Of a DNA stretch of 64,000 bases, positions 55,907 to 64,000 are shown one piece after another (the first letter of the stretch is position 1; each line of letters opens with the position of its first letter). The notes under the pieces were generated by a model, which saw only the letters and a program-made list of their open reading frames with translations, had not been told where the DNA came from and did no database searches. This stretch comes from Bradyrhizobium diazoefficiens. GTDB lineage: Bacteria > Pseudomonadota > Alphaproteobacteria > Rhizobiales > Xanthobacteraceae. Position numbers and translations under genes: made by a program. Where the stretch lies: positions 1,178,001 through 1,242,000 of the forward strand of contig NZ_CP067101.1 of assembly GCF_016616425.1 (NCBI RefSeq), read 5' to 3'.

Positions 55907-56176
55907 GTGACAAAGAAAAAATCTCGACGGGGTCGGGAGAAGGAAGAGCCGAACGCCATAGCTCGACCTAGAACAAAGGTCGAAGACCTTCATCCGGATT
56001 GGCGGGACATCATGCGCATCCTGTACAACGGCGGCGCATCGGATGCCGAGGTCAAGGTAGCCTTGGCAATTCCGCCAGCACGCGCAATCAGCAATGACCT
56101 TTGGGACGACCTGCAGGAGCGCTATCCTGACTTTTCGGAAGCCGTTCAAGAAGGACACTTGCTTGCTGAGGCGTGA
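55907..56176 (+). CDS. small basic protein, HTH-like (phage terminase small-subunit-like?)
   Basis: From GTG 55907 this 89-residue protein has a basic N-terminus (MTKKKSRRGREKEEPN) and a helical part (HPDWRDIMRILYNGGASDAE, VKVALAIPPARAISNDLW) with an HTH look, reminiscent of terminase small subunits or other phage DNA-binding proteins. The resemblance is weak. It is the last gene of the low-GC island and stops 25 bases before the IclR gene ends on the other strand. Confidence 0.45.
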   Translation: MTKKKSRRGREKEEPNAIARPRTKVEDLHPDWRDIMRILYNGGASDAEVKVALAIPPARAISNDLWDDLQERYPDFSEAVQEGHLLAEA

Positions 56177-56200
56177 TGGGTGAGAAAAGGTCGTGCTATC

Positions 56201-56995
56201 CTAATTATCACGTATGGCCTGCTCGATGATGCGTGCCTCCCGCAGCAGAATTTCCGCAACCTCCTGCTCGCGGCGGGGGCCGAGCCTCGTTCGAACGGCG
56301 GAGACCGTGATCGCCGCGGCCGGCTGCCCGTCCGGGCTTTTGATCCAGGTCGAGATCGACTTCGTGCCCTGCACGAGGCCGATCTCTCGCATGTTGTAGC
56401 CCCGCCGCCGCGCCGCAATGACCTGGCCCATCACGGCGGCGACGTCAGTCTGGTAGGCCTCGAACCTCTTTTCGTTGGCCGCGACGATCTTCCGCGCGTC
56501 CTGCGCCGGCATCGCGGCGAGGATCGCAACGCCTGCACTGGAGACGCCGAGCGGCCGGCGCGCACCGACTTCGATCGACAGCACCTGGATCGGATAGACG
56601 CCGATCCTGCGATCGACGCACAGCGTGTCGTTGCCGGTCCGCACCGTCAGGAACAGCGTGTCGCCGATCTCGCTGGAGGCGCGTTGCAGCGACGGATTGG
56701 CGGCGATCAGCAGCCGCGACGGCCGTGGCCGTGCGAGCGCCAGCTCCGGCACCTGGTTGCCGATCGCGTAAAGGCCGGTTCTGTCGTGCCGTTCGACGAT
56801 GCCTTCCTCGATCAGCACATGGATGATCCGATGGACGGTCGGGCGGGTGAGGCCGGTCGCCCGCACCACCTCTGCCAGCGGCACACCATCCTCACGCCCT
56901 GCAGCGAGAATCCGCAGCACCGCGAGCGCACGCCGAATCGCCTGCGCGCCCTGCCGTGGTGCCATCGCGTTGCGGGCCACTCTGGGTTTGTCCAT
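56201..56995 (-). CDS. IclR-family transcriptional regulator
   Basis: The protein of about 264 residues has an N-terminal winged helix (GAQAIRRALAVLRILAAGRE, TGLTRPTVHRIIHVLIEEGI) and a C-terminal IclR ligand domain (VGARRPLGVSSAGVAILAAM, IGLVQGTKSISTWIKSPDGQ). The start at 56995 lies within the palindrome at 56988-57006; ATG 56965 (MAPRQGAQAI) is a good alternative start. It is divergent from the catabolic operon at 57126 and most likely controls it. Confidence 0.88.
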   Translation of the reverse strand: MDKPRVARNAMAPRQGAQAIRRALAVLRILAAGREDGVPLAEVVRATGLTRPTVHRIIHVLIEEGIVERHDRTGLYAIGNQVPELALARPRPSRLLIAANPSLQRASSEIGDTLFLTVRTGNDTLCVDRRIGVYPIQVLSIEVGARRPLGVSSAGVAILAAMPAQDARKIVAANEKRFEAYQTDVAAVMGQVIAARRRGYNMREIGLVQGTKSISTWIKSPDGQPAAAITVSAVRTRLGPRREQEVAEILLREARIIEQAIRDN

Positions 56996-57006
56996 AATAT
57001 GGACAA
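56988..57006. promoter_or_regulatory. IclR operator palindrome
   Basis: TTGTCCATA and TATGGACAA are perfect 9-base arms around one A. IclR-type sites are often such palindromes near the divergent start. It overlaps the putative IclR start codon and lies about 120 bases upstream of the Bug gene. Confidence 0.75.
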
Positions 57007-57125
57007 GAACGCCACAATTCACTCGACAGGACAAGCGCGCATCAGAAGATTGTGCTTCGATCGAGGTACCGTGCGCCACGTCAGAGGTCCTTGAAGTGAA
57101 TTCCAGGCGCCGCCGGGAGGCTGAT

Positions 57126-58091
57126 ATGAGATTAATCTGGATTGCCATAGCCGCCGCAGCCGCGATGCTGGCGGGGCCCGCATCGGGCGAGCAATGGCCG
57201 GCGCGCAATGTCAAGCTGATCGTGCCCTATCCGGCCGGCGGCAATGTCGACAGCGCCGCGCGCATCGTCGCCGACAAGCTGCAGGAAAAGCTCGGCCAGG
57301 CCTTCATCATCGAGAACAAGGCCGGCGCCGGCGGCATGATCGCGGGCGAAGCTTTCGCGAAATCCGCGCCTGACGGCTACACGCTGTTCGTCGGCGCCAA
57401 CGGCCCGGTGCTGTTCGCGACCGAGATCAACAAGCGCGACGCTTACAACTGGAAGAAGGACTTCATGCCGATCTCGACGATCTCGATGACGCCGCTGGTG
57501 CTCGAGGTCCATCCGTCGGTGCAGGCGACCACCTTCAAGGAGTTCATCGACCTCGCCAAGCGCGAGCCCGGCAAGCTGACGATGGCCTCGCCCGGCCCCG
57601 GCACCACCAACCATCTGCTGAGCGAGCTGATGCAGTCGAACCTCGGCCTGCAATGGGTCACCGTGCACTATCGCGGCAACGCGCCGGCGATCAACGACCT
57701 GCTCGGCGGGCAGGTGCAGTTCGCGTTCGACCAGCTCACGGTCAGCCTCCAGCACATCAAGGCCGGCCTGTTCCGCGCGCTGGCCGTCACCAGCCCGCAC
57801 CGCCTGAAGTCGCTGCCCGACGTGCCGACCTTCGCCGAACTCGGCTACAAGGATTTCGACGGCCAGACCTTCACCGGCCTGTTCGCGCCCGCGGGCACGC
57901 CGGCGCCTGTCATCGACAAGCTGCATGCGACGCTGGCCGCGATCCTGAAGGATCCCGCCGTGGTCGACAAGTTCGAGAAGCTTGGCGGCGAAGCCGTCGC
58001 GATGACGCCGGACGAGTTCAGGGCTTATCTCGAGCGCGAGGATGCCAAGTGGATCCCGGTGGTGCGCAAGGCCAACATCGCGGCCCACTGA
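57126..58091 (+). CDS. Bug-family tripartite tricarboxylate transporter substrate-binding protein
   Basis: The protein of 321 residues has a signal peptide (MRLIWIAIAAAAAMLAGPAS) and the Bug pattern VKLIVPYPAGGNVDSAARIV, AGAGGMIAGEAFAKSAPDGY, TMASPGPGTTNHLLSELM and GLFAPAGTPAPVIDKLHATL. Such proteins bind small carboxylates or aromatic acids, often without a nearby transporter. First gene of the IclR-linked operon. Confidence 0.9.
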   Translation: MRLIWIAIAAAAAMLAGPASGEQWPARNVKLIVPYPAGGNVDSAARIVADKLQEKLGQAFIIENKAGAGGMIAGEAFAKSAPDGYTLFVGANGPVLFATEINKRDAYNWKKDFMPISTISMTPLVLEVHPSVQATTFKEFIDLAKREPGKLTMASPGPGTTNHLLSELMQSNLGLQWVTVHYRGNAPAINDLLGGQVQFAFDQLTVSLQHIKAGLFRALAVTSPHRLKSLPDVPTFAELGYKDFDGQTFTGLFAPAGTPAPVIDKLHATLAAILKDPAVVDKFEKLGGEAVAMTPDEFRAYLEREDAKWIPVVRKANIAAH

Positions 58092-58094
58092 GCC

Positions 58095-58712
58095 ATGCGG
58101 ATCGATCCCACCGAGCTCGGCGCCGAGCGCATCTACCGGCTGATGACCGGCATCGTGGTGCCGCGCCCGATCGCCTGGGTGACCAGCCTGTCGCGAAGCG
58201 GCGTGCTCAACCTCGCCCCGTTCAGCGCCTTCACCTTCGTCTCGCAGAAACCGCCGATGCTCGCCATCAGCGTCGGCCGCAAGGGCGCCGACTACAAAGA
58301 TACCGCGCACAACATCCTCGATACCGAGGAGTACGTCATCCATATCGCCGATACCCCGCTGATGCCGGCGGTGCACGACAGCTCGGTCGAGCATCCCCCT
58401 GAAATCAGCGAGGTCGAGCATCTCGGCCTGGAAACGCTCGCCAGCGAGCGCATCAAGGTGCCGCGGCTCGCCGCGGCGCCGGTCGCGATGGAATGCCGCT
58501 TCCGCCAGTGCCTCGAATTCGGCGAGGCCAGGAGCCGGCTCATCGTCGGCGAGGTCATCATGTTCCACCTGCGCGACGGCCTCGTGAGCGACGGCAAGGT
58601 CGAGACCTCCGCGCTCGACCCGATCGCCCGCATCGGCGGTCCCCGCTATGCCCGGCTCGGCGAGATCGTGACGCTGAAGACCGTCTTTCAGACTCCCAAA
58701 TCGACCGATTGA
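58095..58712 (+). CDS. flavin reductase-like FMN-binding protein
   Basis: The 205-residue protein has a flavin reductase/PPOX-like barrel: YRLMTGIVVPRPIAWVTSLS, LNLAPFSAFTFVSQKPPMLA and RSRLIVGEVIMFHLRDG. It could reduce FMN for a flavin monooxygenase or act on its own. It lies three bases after the Bug gene. No oxygenase partner is in the operon. Confidence 0.85.
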   Translation: MRIDPTELGAERIYRLMTGIVVPRPIAWVTSLSRSGVLNLAPFSAFTFVSQKPPMLAISVGRKGADYKDTAHNILDTEEYVIHIADTPLMPAVHDSSVEHPPEISEVEHLGLETLASERIKVPRLAAAPVAMECRFRQCLEFGEARSRLIVGEVIMFHLRDGLVSDGKVETSALDPIARIGGPRYARLGEIVTLKTVFQTPKSTD

Positions 58713-58768
58713 GCGCGCTAGGGCGCAGACCAGCGGCGCCGACACCGCAAAACCATTGGAGAATGATG

Positions 58769-59629
58769 ATGCGACTTGTGACCTATCTGGTGGACGGAGA
58801 GCCGCGCTATGGCACGGCGGTCGAAGGCGGTGTCGTCGACCTGACCCGACGGATCGGCCGCGACTTCTCCGACGTGAAGGCGCTGATCGCAGCCAACGCG
58901 CTCGCCGATGCGCAGGAAGCGGCGGCCGGCGCGAAGCCTGACTATGCGCTGGAAAAACTCGTCCTGCTGCCGCCGGTGCTGGCGCCGGAAAAGCTCTGGT
59001 GCATCGGCGTCAACTACGCCGAGCGCAATGCCGAATACAGGGACAATTCGGACCTGCCAAAATATCCGAGCCTGTTCGTGCGCAGCATGTCGTCAATGAC
59101 CGGCTCCGGCCAGCCGCTGGAGAAGCCCAAAGTTTCCGACCAGCTCGACTACGAGGGCGAACTCGTCATCGTGATCGGCCAGGGCGGCCGTCATATCCCG
59201 CGCGAAAAGGCGTGGTCGCACATCTTCGGCATGACGCTGTGCAACGAGGGTACGATCCGCGACTGGCTGCGTCACGGCAAGTTCAATGTCACGCAAGGCA
59301 AGAATTTCGATCGTTCCGGCAGCATCGGCCCGTGGATCGTCACCGCGGACGAACTCGACCCGCGCGGTCCGCACGACATCGTCACCCGCGTCAACGGCGA
59401 GGTGCGGCAGCAGGACACCACCGAGCGGCTGATGTTCCCGTTCGACTTCCTGATCTCCTATCTCTCCACCTTTGCGACACTGAAGCCCGGCGACATGATC
59501 GTGACGGGCACGCCGACCGGCGCCGGCGCCCGCTTCGATCCGCCGCGTTGGCTGAAGGTGGGCGACGTCGTCGAGGTCGGGTCGAGCCGCATCGGCGTGC
59601 TGCGCAACACCGTGGCCGCGGAGCAATAG
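58769..59629 (+). CDS. fumarylacetoacetate hydrolase family protein
   Basis: The protein of about 286 residues is of the FAH family, with LWCIGVNYAERNAEY, FVRSMSSMTGSGQPLEKPKV, DYEGELVIVIG and TGTPTGAGARFDPPRWLKVG. The metal-binding Glu/Glu/Asp set is visible (EGE, and a later D). Bacterial FAHs of this size hydrolyse acylpyruvates or decarboxylate in the homoprotocatechuate and related pathways. Three ATGs (58763, 58766, 58769) are in frame; the last is best spaced from GGAGA. Confidence 0.88.
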   Translation: MRLVTYLVDGEPRYGTAVEGGVVDLTRRIGRDFSDVKALIAANALADAQEAAAGAKPDYALEKLVLLPPVLAPEKLWCIGVNYAERNAEYRDNSDLPKYPSLFVRSMSSMTGSGQPLEKPKVSDQLDYEGELVIVIGQGGRHIPREKAWSHIFGMTLCNEGTIRDWLRHGKFNVTQGKNFDRSGSIGPWIVTADELDPRGPHDIVTRVNGEVRQQDTTERLMFPFDFLISYLSTFATLKPGDMIVTGTPTGAGARFDPPRWLKVGDVVEVGSSRIGVLRNTVAAEQ

Positions 59630-59632
59630 ATC

Positions 59633-60436
59633 ATGCTGGATGCCGCCACGATCGAACGCCTTGCCGCGCGCCTCGACGAGGCCGAGCGTACCAAGGCGCT
59701 GATCCCGATGTTCTCGAAGGAGTATCCGGACTTCAGCATCGAGGACGCCTACGCGGTCCAGCGCGCCTGGACCAGGCTTCAGCTTGACCGCGGCCGCATC
59801 ATCAAGGGCCACAAGATCGGCCTGACCTCGAAGGCGATGCAGAACGCGGTCGGCATCGCCGAGCCCGATTACGGCGTGCTGTTCGCCGACATGTTCTATG
59901 CCGATGCGACGCCGATTCCGTTCGATCGTTTCCACGCGCCGCGCATCGAAGTCGAGCTCGCCTTCGTGCTGAAGGCGCCGCTGCGCGGGCCGGACTGCAC
60001 CATCTTCGATGTGCTCAACGCCACCGACTACGTCACGCCGGCACTGGAGATTTTGGAGACGCGCATGCATCGCGTCGATCCCGAGACCGGCAAGATGCGC
60101 AAAGTCGTGGACACGATCTCGGACAACGCGGCGAATGCCGCGTTGGTGCTCGGCGGCCGGCCGTTCCGCCCCCTCGATGCGGATCTGCGCTGGATCGGCG
60201 CGCTGCTGTTCCGCAACGGCGAGGTTGAAGAGACCGGGCTTGCGGCCGGCGTGCTCAATCACCCCGCGAGCGGCATCGCCTGGCTTGCCAACCGCCTCGC
60301 CCCGCATGACGAGCATCTCGCCGTCGGCGAGGTGGTGCTGGCGGGATCGTTCACGCGTCCGGTCGACATCCGCCGCGGCGACACGTTTCATGCCGATTAC
60401 GGCGCGTTCGGCTCGGTGTCGTGCCAATTCGTCTGA
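59633..60436 (+). CDS. hpaH: 2-oxohept-3-ene-1,7-dioate hydratase-like (HpaH)
   Basis: This 267-residue protein has the same length as HpaH and the motifs [35 protein letters not shown] and [15 protein letters not shown]. It hydrates a 2-hydroxydienoic acid in a meta-cleavage pathway such as homoprotocatechuate degradation. It follows the FAH gene by three bases. The homoprotocatechuate dioxygenase itself is not in this window. Confidence 0.87.
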   Translation: MLDAATIERLAARLDEAERTKALIPMFSKEYPDFSIEDAYAVQRAWTRLQLDRGRIIKGHKIGLTSKAMQNAVGIAEPDYGVLFADMFYADATPIPFDRFHAPRIEVELAFVLKAPLRGPDCTIFDVLNATDYVTPALEILETRMHRVDPETGKMRKVVDTISDNAANAALVLGGRPFRPLDADLRWIGALLFRNGEVEETGLAAGVLNHPASGIAWLANRLAPHDEHLAVGEVVLAGSFTRPVDIRRGDTFHADYGAFGSVSCQFV

Positions 60437-60460
60437 ACCAGTAATATGAGGGAGCGCACC

Positions 60461-60853
60461 ATGAACGGTCACACGCGGCGCAGGAGCATCCATATCGGCG
60501 GCTTCAAGCATGCCAACCCGATCCCGAACGCCTGCCGCATCGGCAATCTCGTAATGTCGGGTGTCATCCTCGGCCGCGATGCGGCCGGCGTCATGCCGGA
60601 GGGGCTCGACGCGCAATGCGCCAACATGTTCGCGCATATGAAGGCGACGGTGGAAGCGGCCGGCGGCACCACCGACGACATCATCAAGATGACGGTGTGG
60701 CTCAAGGACCGCGCGCAGCGCGGCCCCGTCAATTTCGAGTGGCTGAAGATGTTTCCGGACGAGCATTCGCGCCCGGCGCGCCACGCGCTGCCGATGGACA
60801 ACATGGACGGCGGCGCGCTGGTGCAGTGCGACTTCACCGCCGTGATCGACTGA
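60461..60853 (+). CDS. RidA family protein
   Basis: This protein of about 130 residues has the RidA/YjgF fold (NACRIGNLVMSGVILGRDAA, ATVEAAGGTTDDIIKMTVWL, PARHALPMDNMDGGALVQCD). GAGGGAG upstream supports ATG 60461 over 60446. RidA members hydrolyse enamines/imines or have catabolic roles (e.g. tautomerase or deaminase) when placed in aromatic operons. The substrate here is unknown. Confidence 0.85.
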   Translation: MNGHTRRRSIHIGGFKHANPIPNACRIGNLVMSGVILGRDAAGVMPEGLDAQCANMFAHMKATVEAAGGTTDDIIKMTVWLKDRAQRGPVNFEWLKMFPDEHSRPARHALPMDNMDGGALVQCDFTAVID

Positions 60854-60864
60854 AGGAGCCTCGC

Positions 60865-61740
60865 ATGCCGACCTATCAGCCGTTCGATCCCAATCCGCGC
60901 CGCCCGGTCAAGGCGCCGCCGCCAAAGACCGTCGACAGCCAGTTTCACGTGCTCGGGCCCGTCGAGAGATATCCGGAACGCCCCGGTGCGGCCTATCGGA
61001 TGCCGAGCGCAACCTGGGAAGCGGCGCTGCGCATGCACAAGGCGCTCGGCATCGAGCGCGGCATCATCGTGCAGACCACGACCTACGGCGCCGACCACGC
61101 CGTCGTGCTCGACGGCCTCGCTGCGATGGGCCCGAACTATCGCGGCTGCGCCAATGCGCTGGTGTTCGCGGAGGCGAGCGACTCCTATCTTGCCAAGCTG
61201 CATGATGCCGGCGTGCGCGGCGCACGCTTCAGCTTCCGGCAGGAGCTCGGCGCCGTGCTGTCGGACGCCGATTTCGCCCGCGCCATCGCCCGCATTCGCG
61301 AGCTCGGCTGGTATGTCAAGATCCAGCCCGAGAAGGACGGCATCGTCTCCAGCGTCGCCAAGTACGAAAATCTCGACGTCCCTGTGCTGATCGATCACAT
61401 GGCGCGCCCGGACCCCGAGGCCGGCAGGAACGATCCGAACCTGCGCAAGATGCTCGAGCTGCTCGCCAGGGGCAATTTCTGGGTCATGCTCTCTCTTGGC
61501 GAGAAGACCTCGAAGGCGGGCGCTCCTTATGAAGACGTAATCCCGATCGCGCGCGCCTATATCGAGGCGGCCGTCGACCGCTGCGTCTGGGCCAGCGACT
61601 GGCCGCACCCGGTCTCCGTCAAGCAGCCGCCGAACGACGCCGATCTGCTCGAGCTGATGTACCGCTACGCGCCGGATCAGGCGGAGCTGGAGAAGATATT
61701 GGTGCACAATCCGGCAAAGCTGTTCGGGTTTGCAGACTGA
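60865..61740 (+). CDS. amidohydrolase, 2-pyrone-4,6-dicarboxylate hydrolase-like
   Basis: The 291-residue protein is of the amidohydrolase-2/PDC hydrolase type: TVDSQFHVLGPVERYPERPG, GIVQTT-like IIVQTTTYGADHAVVLDGLA, PVLIDHMARPDP and WASDWPHPV. The metal pattern QFH (instead of HxH), DH and SDWPHP is as in the LigI-like subgroup. LigI opens PDC in the protocatechuate 4,5-cleavage route. Last gene of the operon, 11 bases after ridA. Confidence 0.87.
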   Translation: MPTYQPFDPNPRRPVKAPPPKTVDSQFHVLGPVERYPERPGAAYRMPSATWEAALRMHKALGIERGIIVQTTTYGADHAVVLDGLAAMGPNYRGCANALVFAEASDSYLAKLHDAGVRGARFSFRQELGAVLSDADFARAIARIRELGWYVKIQPEKDGIVSSVAKYENLDVPVLIDHMARPDPEAGRNDPNLRKMLELLARGNFWVMLSLGEKTSKAGAPYEDVIPIARAYIEAAVDRCVWASDWPHPVSVKQPPNDADLLELMYRYAPDQAELEKILVHNPAKLFGFAD

Positions 61741-61762
61741 AGCACGCGAGGCTCACCGCGAA

Positions 61763-62025
61763 TGCGGTGCGCTCCCTCTCCCGCTTGCGGGAGGGGCTAT
61801 CGCATTTGAGGCGGCCTCCCCGCGGCACATCCTTCGAGACGCCCGCCGTTGGCGGGCCCTCAGGATGAGGGCGGAGTGCGCGGCTGCAGTTTCGAAGCGC
61901 ACCGATGCAAGTTCAGCCTCATCCTGAGGAGACCGCGAAGCGGTCGTCTCGAAGGACGGGGCGTGCGCTCAGGTCGCGCAAATTGCAAATGCGATAGCCC
62001 TGCGCTTGCGGGAGAGGGCGCAGTT
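61763..62025. repeat. nested palindromic repeat element (MITE-like)
   Basis: Perfect 15-base inverted ends (GGGCTATCGCATTTG at 61794-61808 and its complement at 61986-62000) enclose 207 bp. Inside are two inverted copies (61827-61872 and 61914-61958) of a CCTTCGAGACG...CTCAGGATGAGG hairpin. Parts of a CTCCCGCTTGCGGGAG repeat lie outside both ends. It fills the gap between the amidohydrolase and the convergent oxidoreductase. Confidence 0.75.
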
Positions 62026-62045
62026 CGGCCGGAGCGCGATTCCGC

Positions 62046-63053
62046 TCACATCGCCGCCTGCTTCCCCAAGCTCTCGCGCACTTCGGCGGCGATCTCGAAT
62101 GAACGCAGCCGCGCCGTGTGGTCGTAGATCTGTCCCGTCGTCATCAATTCGTTCGCGCCGGTCTCGGCAATCAGCGCCTTCAGCCTCGCTTCGACCAGAT
62201 CGGGCGTGCCGACCGCGGAGCAGGACAGCGCCTGTCCGACGCCGACCTTCTCCGCCGGCGACCATAGCGCGTCCATGTCGTCCACCGGCGGCGGCAGCGG
62301 GCCGGGCGTGCCGCGGCGCAGGTTGATGAATTGCTGCTGCAGTGAGGAAAACATCCGCCGTGCCTCCTCATCGCTGTCGGCAGCGAACACGTTGACGCCG
62401 ACCATCGCATAGGGCTTGTCGAGCTGCGCTGACGGCTCGAAGCGCGCGCGATATTCGCGCAGCGCCGGCATCATCATCTGCGGCGCGAAATGCGAGGCGA
62501 AGGCGAACGGCAGGCCGAGCATGGCGGCGAGCTGCGCGCCAAAGGTGCTCGATCCCAGGATCCAGAGCGGCACCTTGGTCCCCATGCCGGGCACGGCGCG
62601 GATCGGCTGGTTCGGCTGCACATCGCCGAGCAGCGCCTGCAATTCCAGCACGTCATGCGGAAAGTTCTCGGCAGCCGTGGCAAGATCGCGCCGCAGCGCC
62701 CGCGCAGTGAACTGGTCGGTGCCCGGCGCCCGCCCGAGCCCGAGATCGATCCGCCCGGGATAAAGCGATTCCAGCGTGCCGAACTGCTCGGCGATGATGA
62801 GCGGCGAATGGTTCGGCAGCATGATCCCACCGGAGCCGACGCGGATCGTCCTGGTGCCGGCCGCGATGTGGCCGATCACCACCGAGGTCGCTGCACTCGC
62901 GATACCGGTCATGTTGTGATGCTCGGCCAGCCAGAACCGCTTGTAGCTCCAGGCTTCCGCATGCCGGGCGAGATCGAGCGAGTTGCGGAACGCCTGTGCG
63001 GCGTCGCCACCTTGGCGGATGGGCGCAAGGTCGAGGATGGAGAACGGGATCAT
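62046..63053 (-). CDS. LLM-class flavin-dependent oxidoreductase (MsnO8-like)
   Basis: This 335-residue luciferase-like TIM barrel has [60 protein letters not shown] and [20 protein letters not shown]. It belongs to the same large family as 11898-12920 but a different subgroup (alkane-1-monooxygenase-like). It is probably FMN-dependent; substrate unknown. It begins at ATG 63053. Confidence 0.9.
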   Translation of the reverse strand: MIPFSILDLAPIRQGGDAAQAFRNSLDLARHAEAWSYKRFWLAEHHNMTGIASAATSVVIGHIAAGTRTIRVGSGGIMLPNHSPLIIAEQFGTLESLYPGRIDLGLGRAPGTDQFTARALRRDLATAAENFPHDVLELQALLGDVQPNQPIRAVPGMGTKVPLWILGSSTFGAQLAAMLGLPFAFASHFAPQMMMPALREYRARFEPSAQLDKPYAMVGVNVFAADSDEEARRMFSSLQQQFINLRRGTPGPLPPPVDDMDALWSPAEKVGVGQALSCSAVGTPDLVEARLKALIAETGANELMTTGQIYDHTARLRSFEIAAEVRESLGKQAAM

Positions 63054-63218
63054 GGGCGCCGTCCGAGTGGGGTGCGGGATGCACTGCGGCACCCTATGTA
63101 GGAAGCAGCTTGCAGGATAGGTAGAGCACTTGCGAAAGCCATCCTGTTCGTCATCAAACAACTTGTTTTGCTCCGCTCGACCGATCCGACGAGCTGCGCG
63201 ACAGGATTGGATGCACCG

Positions 63219-63692
63219 ATGAACCGCTCAAATGCCTTATCTGCTCAGAACATCGCATTTTTCATCGCTCTTCTCGCCACGGCGCTGGCGTTGGGAGGCG
63301 CACTGGCGCATGCGCTGGAGTTGCCCAACAAGATCGGCATGTCGCGTGAGAATTACTTCGTCGTGCAGCGTGCCTATGATGGCTGGAATCGGCTGGCGTA
63401 TCTGCTTGCCGTCGAGCTTGCCGGCATGCTGTCCGTGATCTGGCTATATCGCGCCGAGCCCCGTGTGCTGTGGTCGGCGCTGGCGGCGCTCGTCTGTCTC
63501 TTCGCTGCCCAGGCGATCTTCTGGATTTGGACGTTTCCGGCCAATCAGGCGACCTCCAACTGGACGATCCAACCGGACAATTGGGAGCGTTTGCGCCATG
63601 AATGGGAATACTCACATTTCTTCGGCGCGCTGTTCCAGACACTTGCCATGACGGCCTTGATCATCGCCGTGCTGCGCCGAGGCGGAACTTGA
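63219..63692 (+). CDS. four-TM membrane protein, unknown
   Basis: From ATG 63219 the protein of about 157 residues has about four hydrophobic helices ([78 protein letters not shown]) and a conserved-looking periplasmic segment ([20 protein letters not shown]). The layout is like DUF1772-type small membrane proteins. Function unknown. It diverges from the oxidoreductase gene. Confidence 0.7.
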   Translation: MNRSNALSAQNIAFFIALLATALALGGALAHALELPNKIGMSRENYFVVQRAYDGWNRLAYLLAVELAGMLSVIWLYRAEPRVLWSALAALVCLFAAQAIFWIWTFPANQATSNWTIQPDNWERLRHEWEYSHFFGALFQTLAMTALIIAVLRRGGT

Positions 63693-63790
63693 AACAAACG
63701 CCGGGCCGCATCTTCAAGCACGTCAGGCGTCATCAGGGCCGATGGCCGCTCTCCTTGCCGCAGTTAGCGATGGAGCGTATCCTCGCGCAA

Positions 63791-64000
63791 TGACTGTCAG
63801 CGCTCCCGATCTGAAAGCATTCCTGCTCGCGACGCCGTTCTTCGGTGGTCTTTCGGACCCAAGCCTCGACTTCCTGACGTCGATGCTGGTCGAGCGCCGC
63901 TTTGATGCCAACGCGATCGTCGTGGCGGAAGGCGAGCCGGGACGCTCGATGTTCATCGTCAGATCCGGCCGGCTGGCGGTGAGCAAACGGGCGGATTCGG
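63791..64000 (+). CDS. cyclic nucleotide-binding domain protein, partial
   Basis: From ATG 63791 the frame encodes MTVSAPDLKAFLLATPFFGG then LSDPSLDFLTSMLVERR and GEPGRSMFIVRSGRLAVSK, the start of a CAP/CNB domain that continues past the window edge. It could be a Crp/Fnr-type regulator or a CNB domain in a larger protein such as a patatin-like phospholipase or channel. Confidence 0.75.

Overview
The window looks like chromosomal DNA of a high-GC alphaproteobacterium, most probably Bradyrhizobium or a close relative in the Nitrobacteraceae. This rests on the strong GC bias at third codon positions, which gives long antisense open frames, on small secreted families typical of that group (a DUF1236 protein and Ser/Gly-rich peptides), on the rhizobial C-P lyase layout, and on short palindromic intergenic repeats of the type common in those genomes. 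The assignment is by recognition only; no search was run.

Layout. 1-2.7 kb is a decaying stretch: the start of a Tat/lipoprotein-type gene, an alcohol dehydrogenase reduced to its two ends, an MFS transporter frameshifted near its C-terminus and a LysR regulator cut short. 2.7-7.7 kb is a polysaccharide export operon (Wzz/BY-kinase-like protein, GH5 hydrolase, Wzy-like membrane protein). 7.7-14.2 kb carries small secreted or membrane proteins, including three Ser/Gly-rich exported paralogues, a DUF1236 protein, a 26-residue membrane peptide, a luciferase-like oxidoreductase, and a Phd-type antitoxin beside a truncated RelE-type toxin. 14.4-20.1 kb has a YgiQ radical SAM protein and a GntR/FAD-dehydrogenase/DapA-like divergon with a clear operator palindrome. 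20.2-25.1 kb holds a TonB-dependent siderophore receptor, a PepSY membrane protein and a triple-rhodanese protein. 25.3-35.2 kb has serA, an unusual ClpS-zinc finger-AAA+ fusion, a MarR/enoyl-CoA hydratase operon, a chemotaxis receptor, an L-KDA dehydratase-like protein and an SBP56 protein with a membrane partner.

35.2-49.5 kb is a full phosphonate utilisation region. A minus-strand operon (2H phosphoesterase, PhnM-like hydrolase, hexapeptide acetyltransferase) lies behind a Pho-box-like triple repeat. Divergently run phnC-phnD-phnE1-phnE2 (ABC importer), then the repressor phnF facing phnGHIJKLMN and an FMN protein across a perfect 12-bp-arm palindrome. No phnP is present; the 2H phosphoesterase is a candidate substitute.

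49.5-53.0 kb holds housekeeping-type genes (SDR, histone-H1-like protein, alpha/beta hydrolase, metY). 53.2-56.2 kb is a lower-GC island of unfamiliar genes (two-TM coiled-coil protein, HEPN-like protein, MltR-like protein, frameshifted membrane protein, small HTH-like protein), probably acquired by transfer. 56.2-61.7 kb is an IclR-controlled catabolic operon (Bug-type binding protein, flavin reductase-like, FAH, HpaH-like hydratase, RidA, PDC-hydrolase-like) that looks like the lower part of an aromatic-acid meta pathway. The window ends with a nested palindromic repeat, a luciferase-like oxidoreductase, a small membrane protein and the start of a cyclic-nucleotide-binding protein.

The most distinctive item is the ClpS-C4 zinc finger-AAA+ fusion at 26558-28276, whose ClpS part lacks two residues expected in the N-degron pocket.
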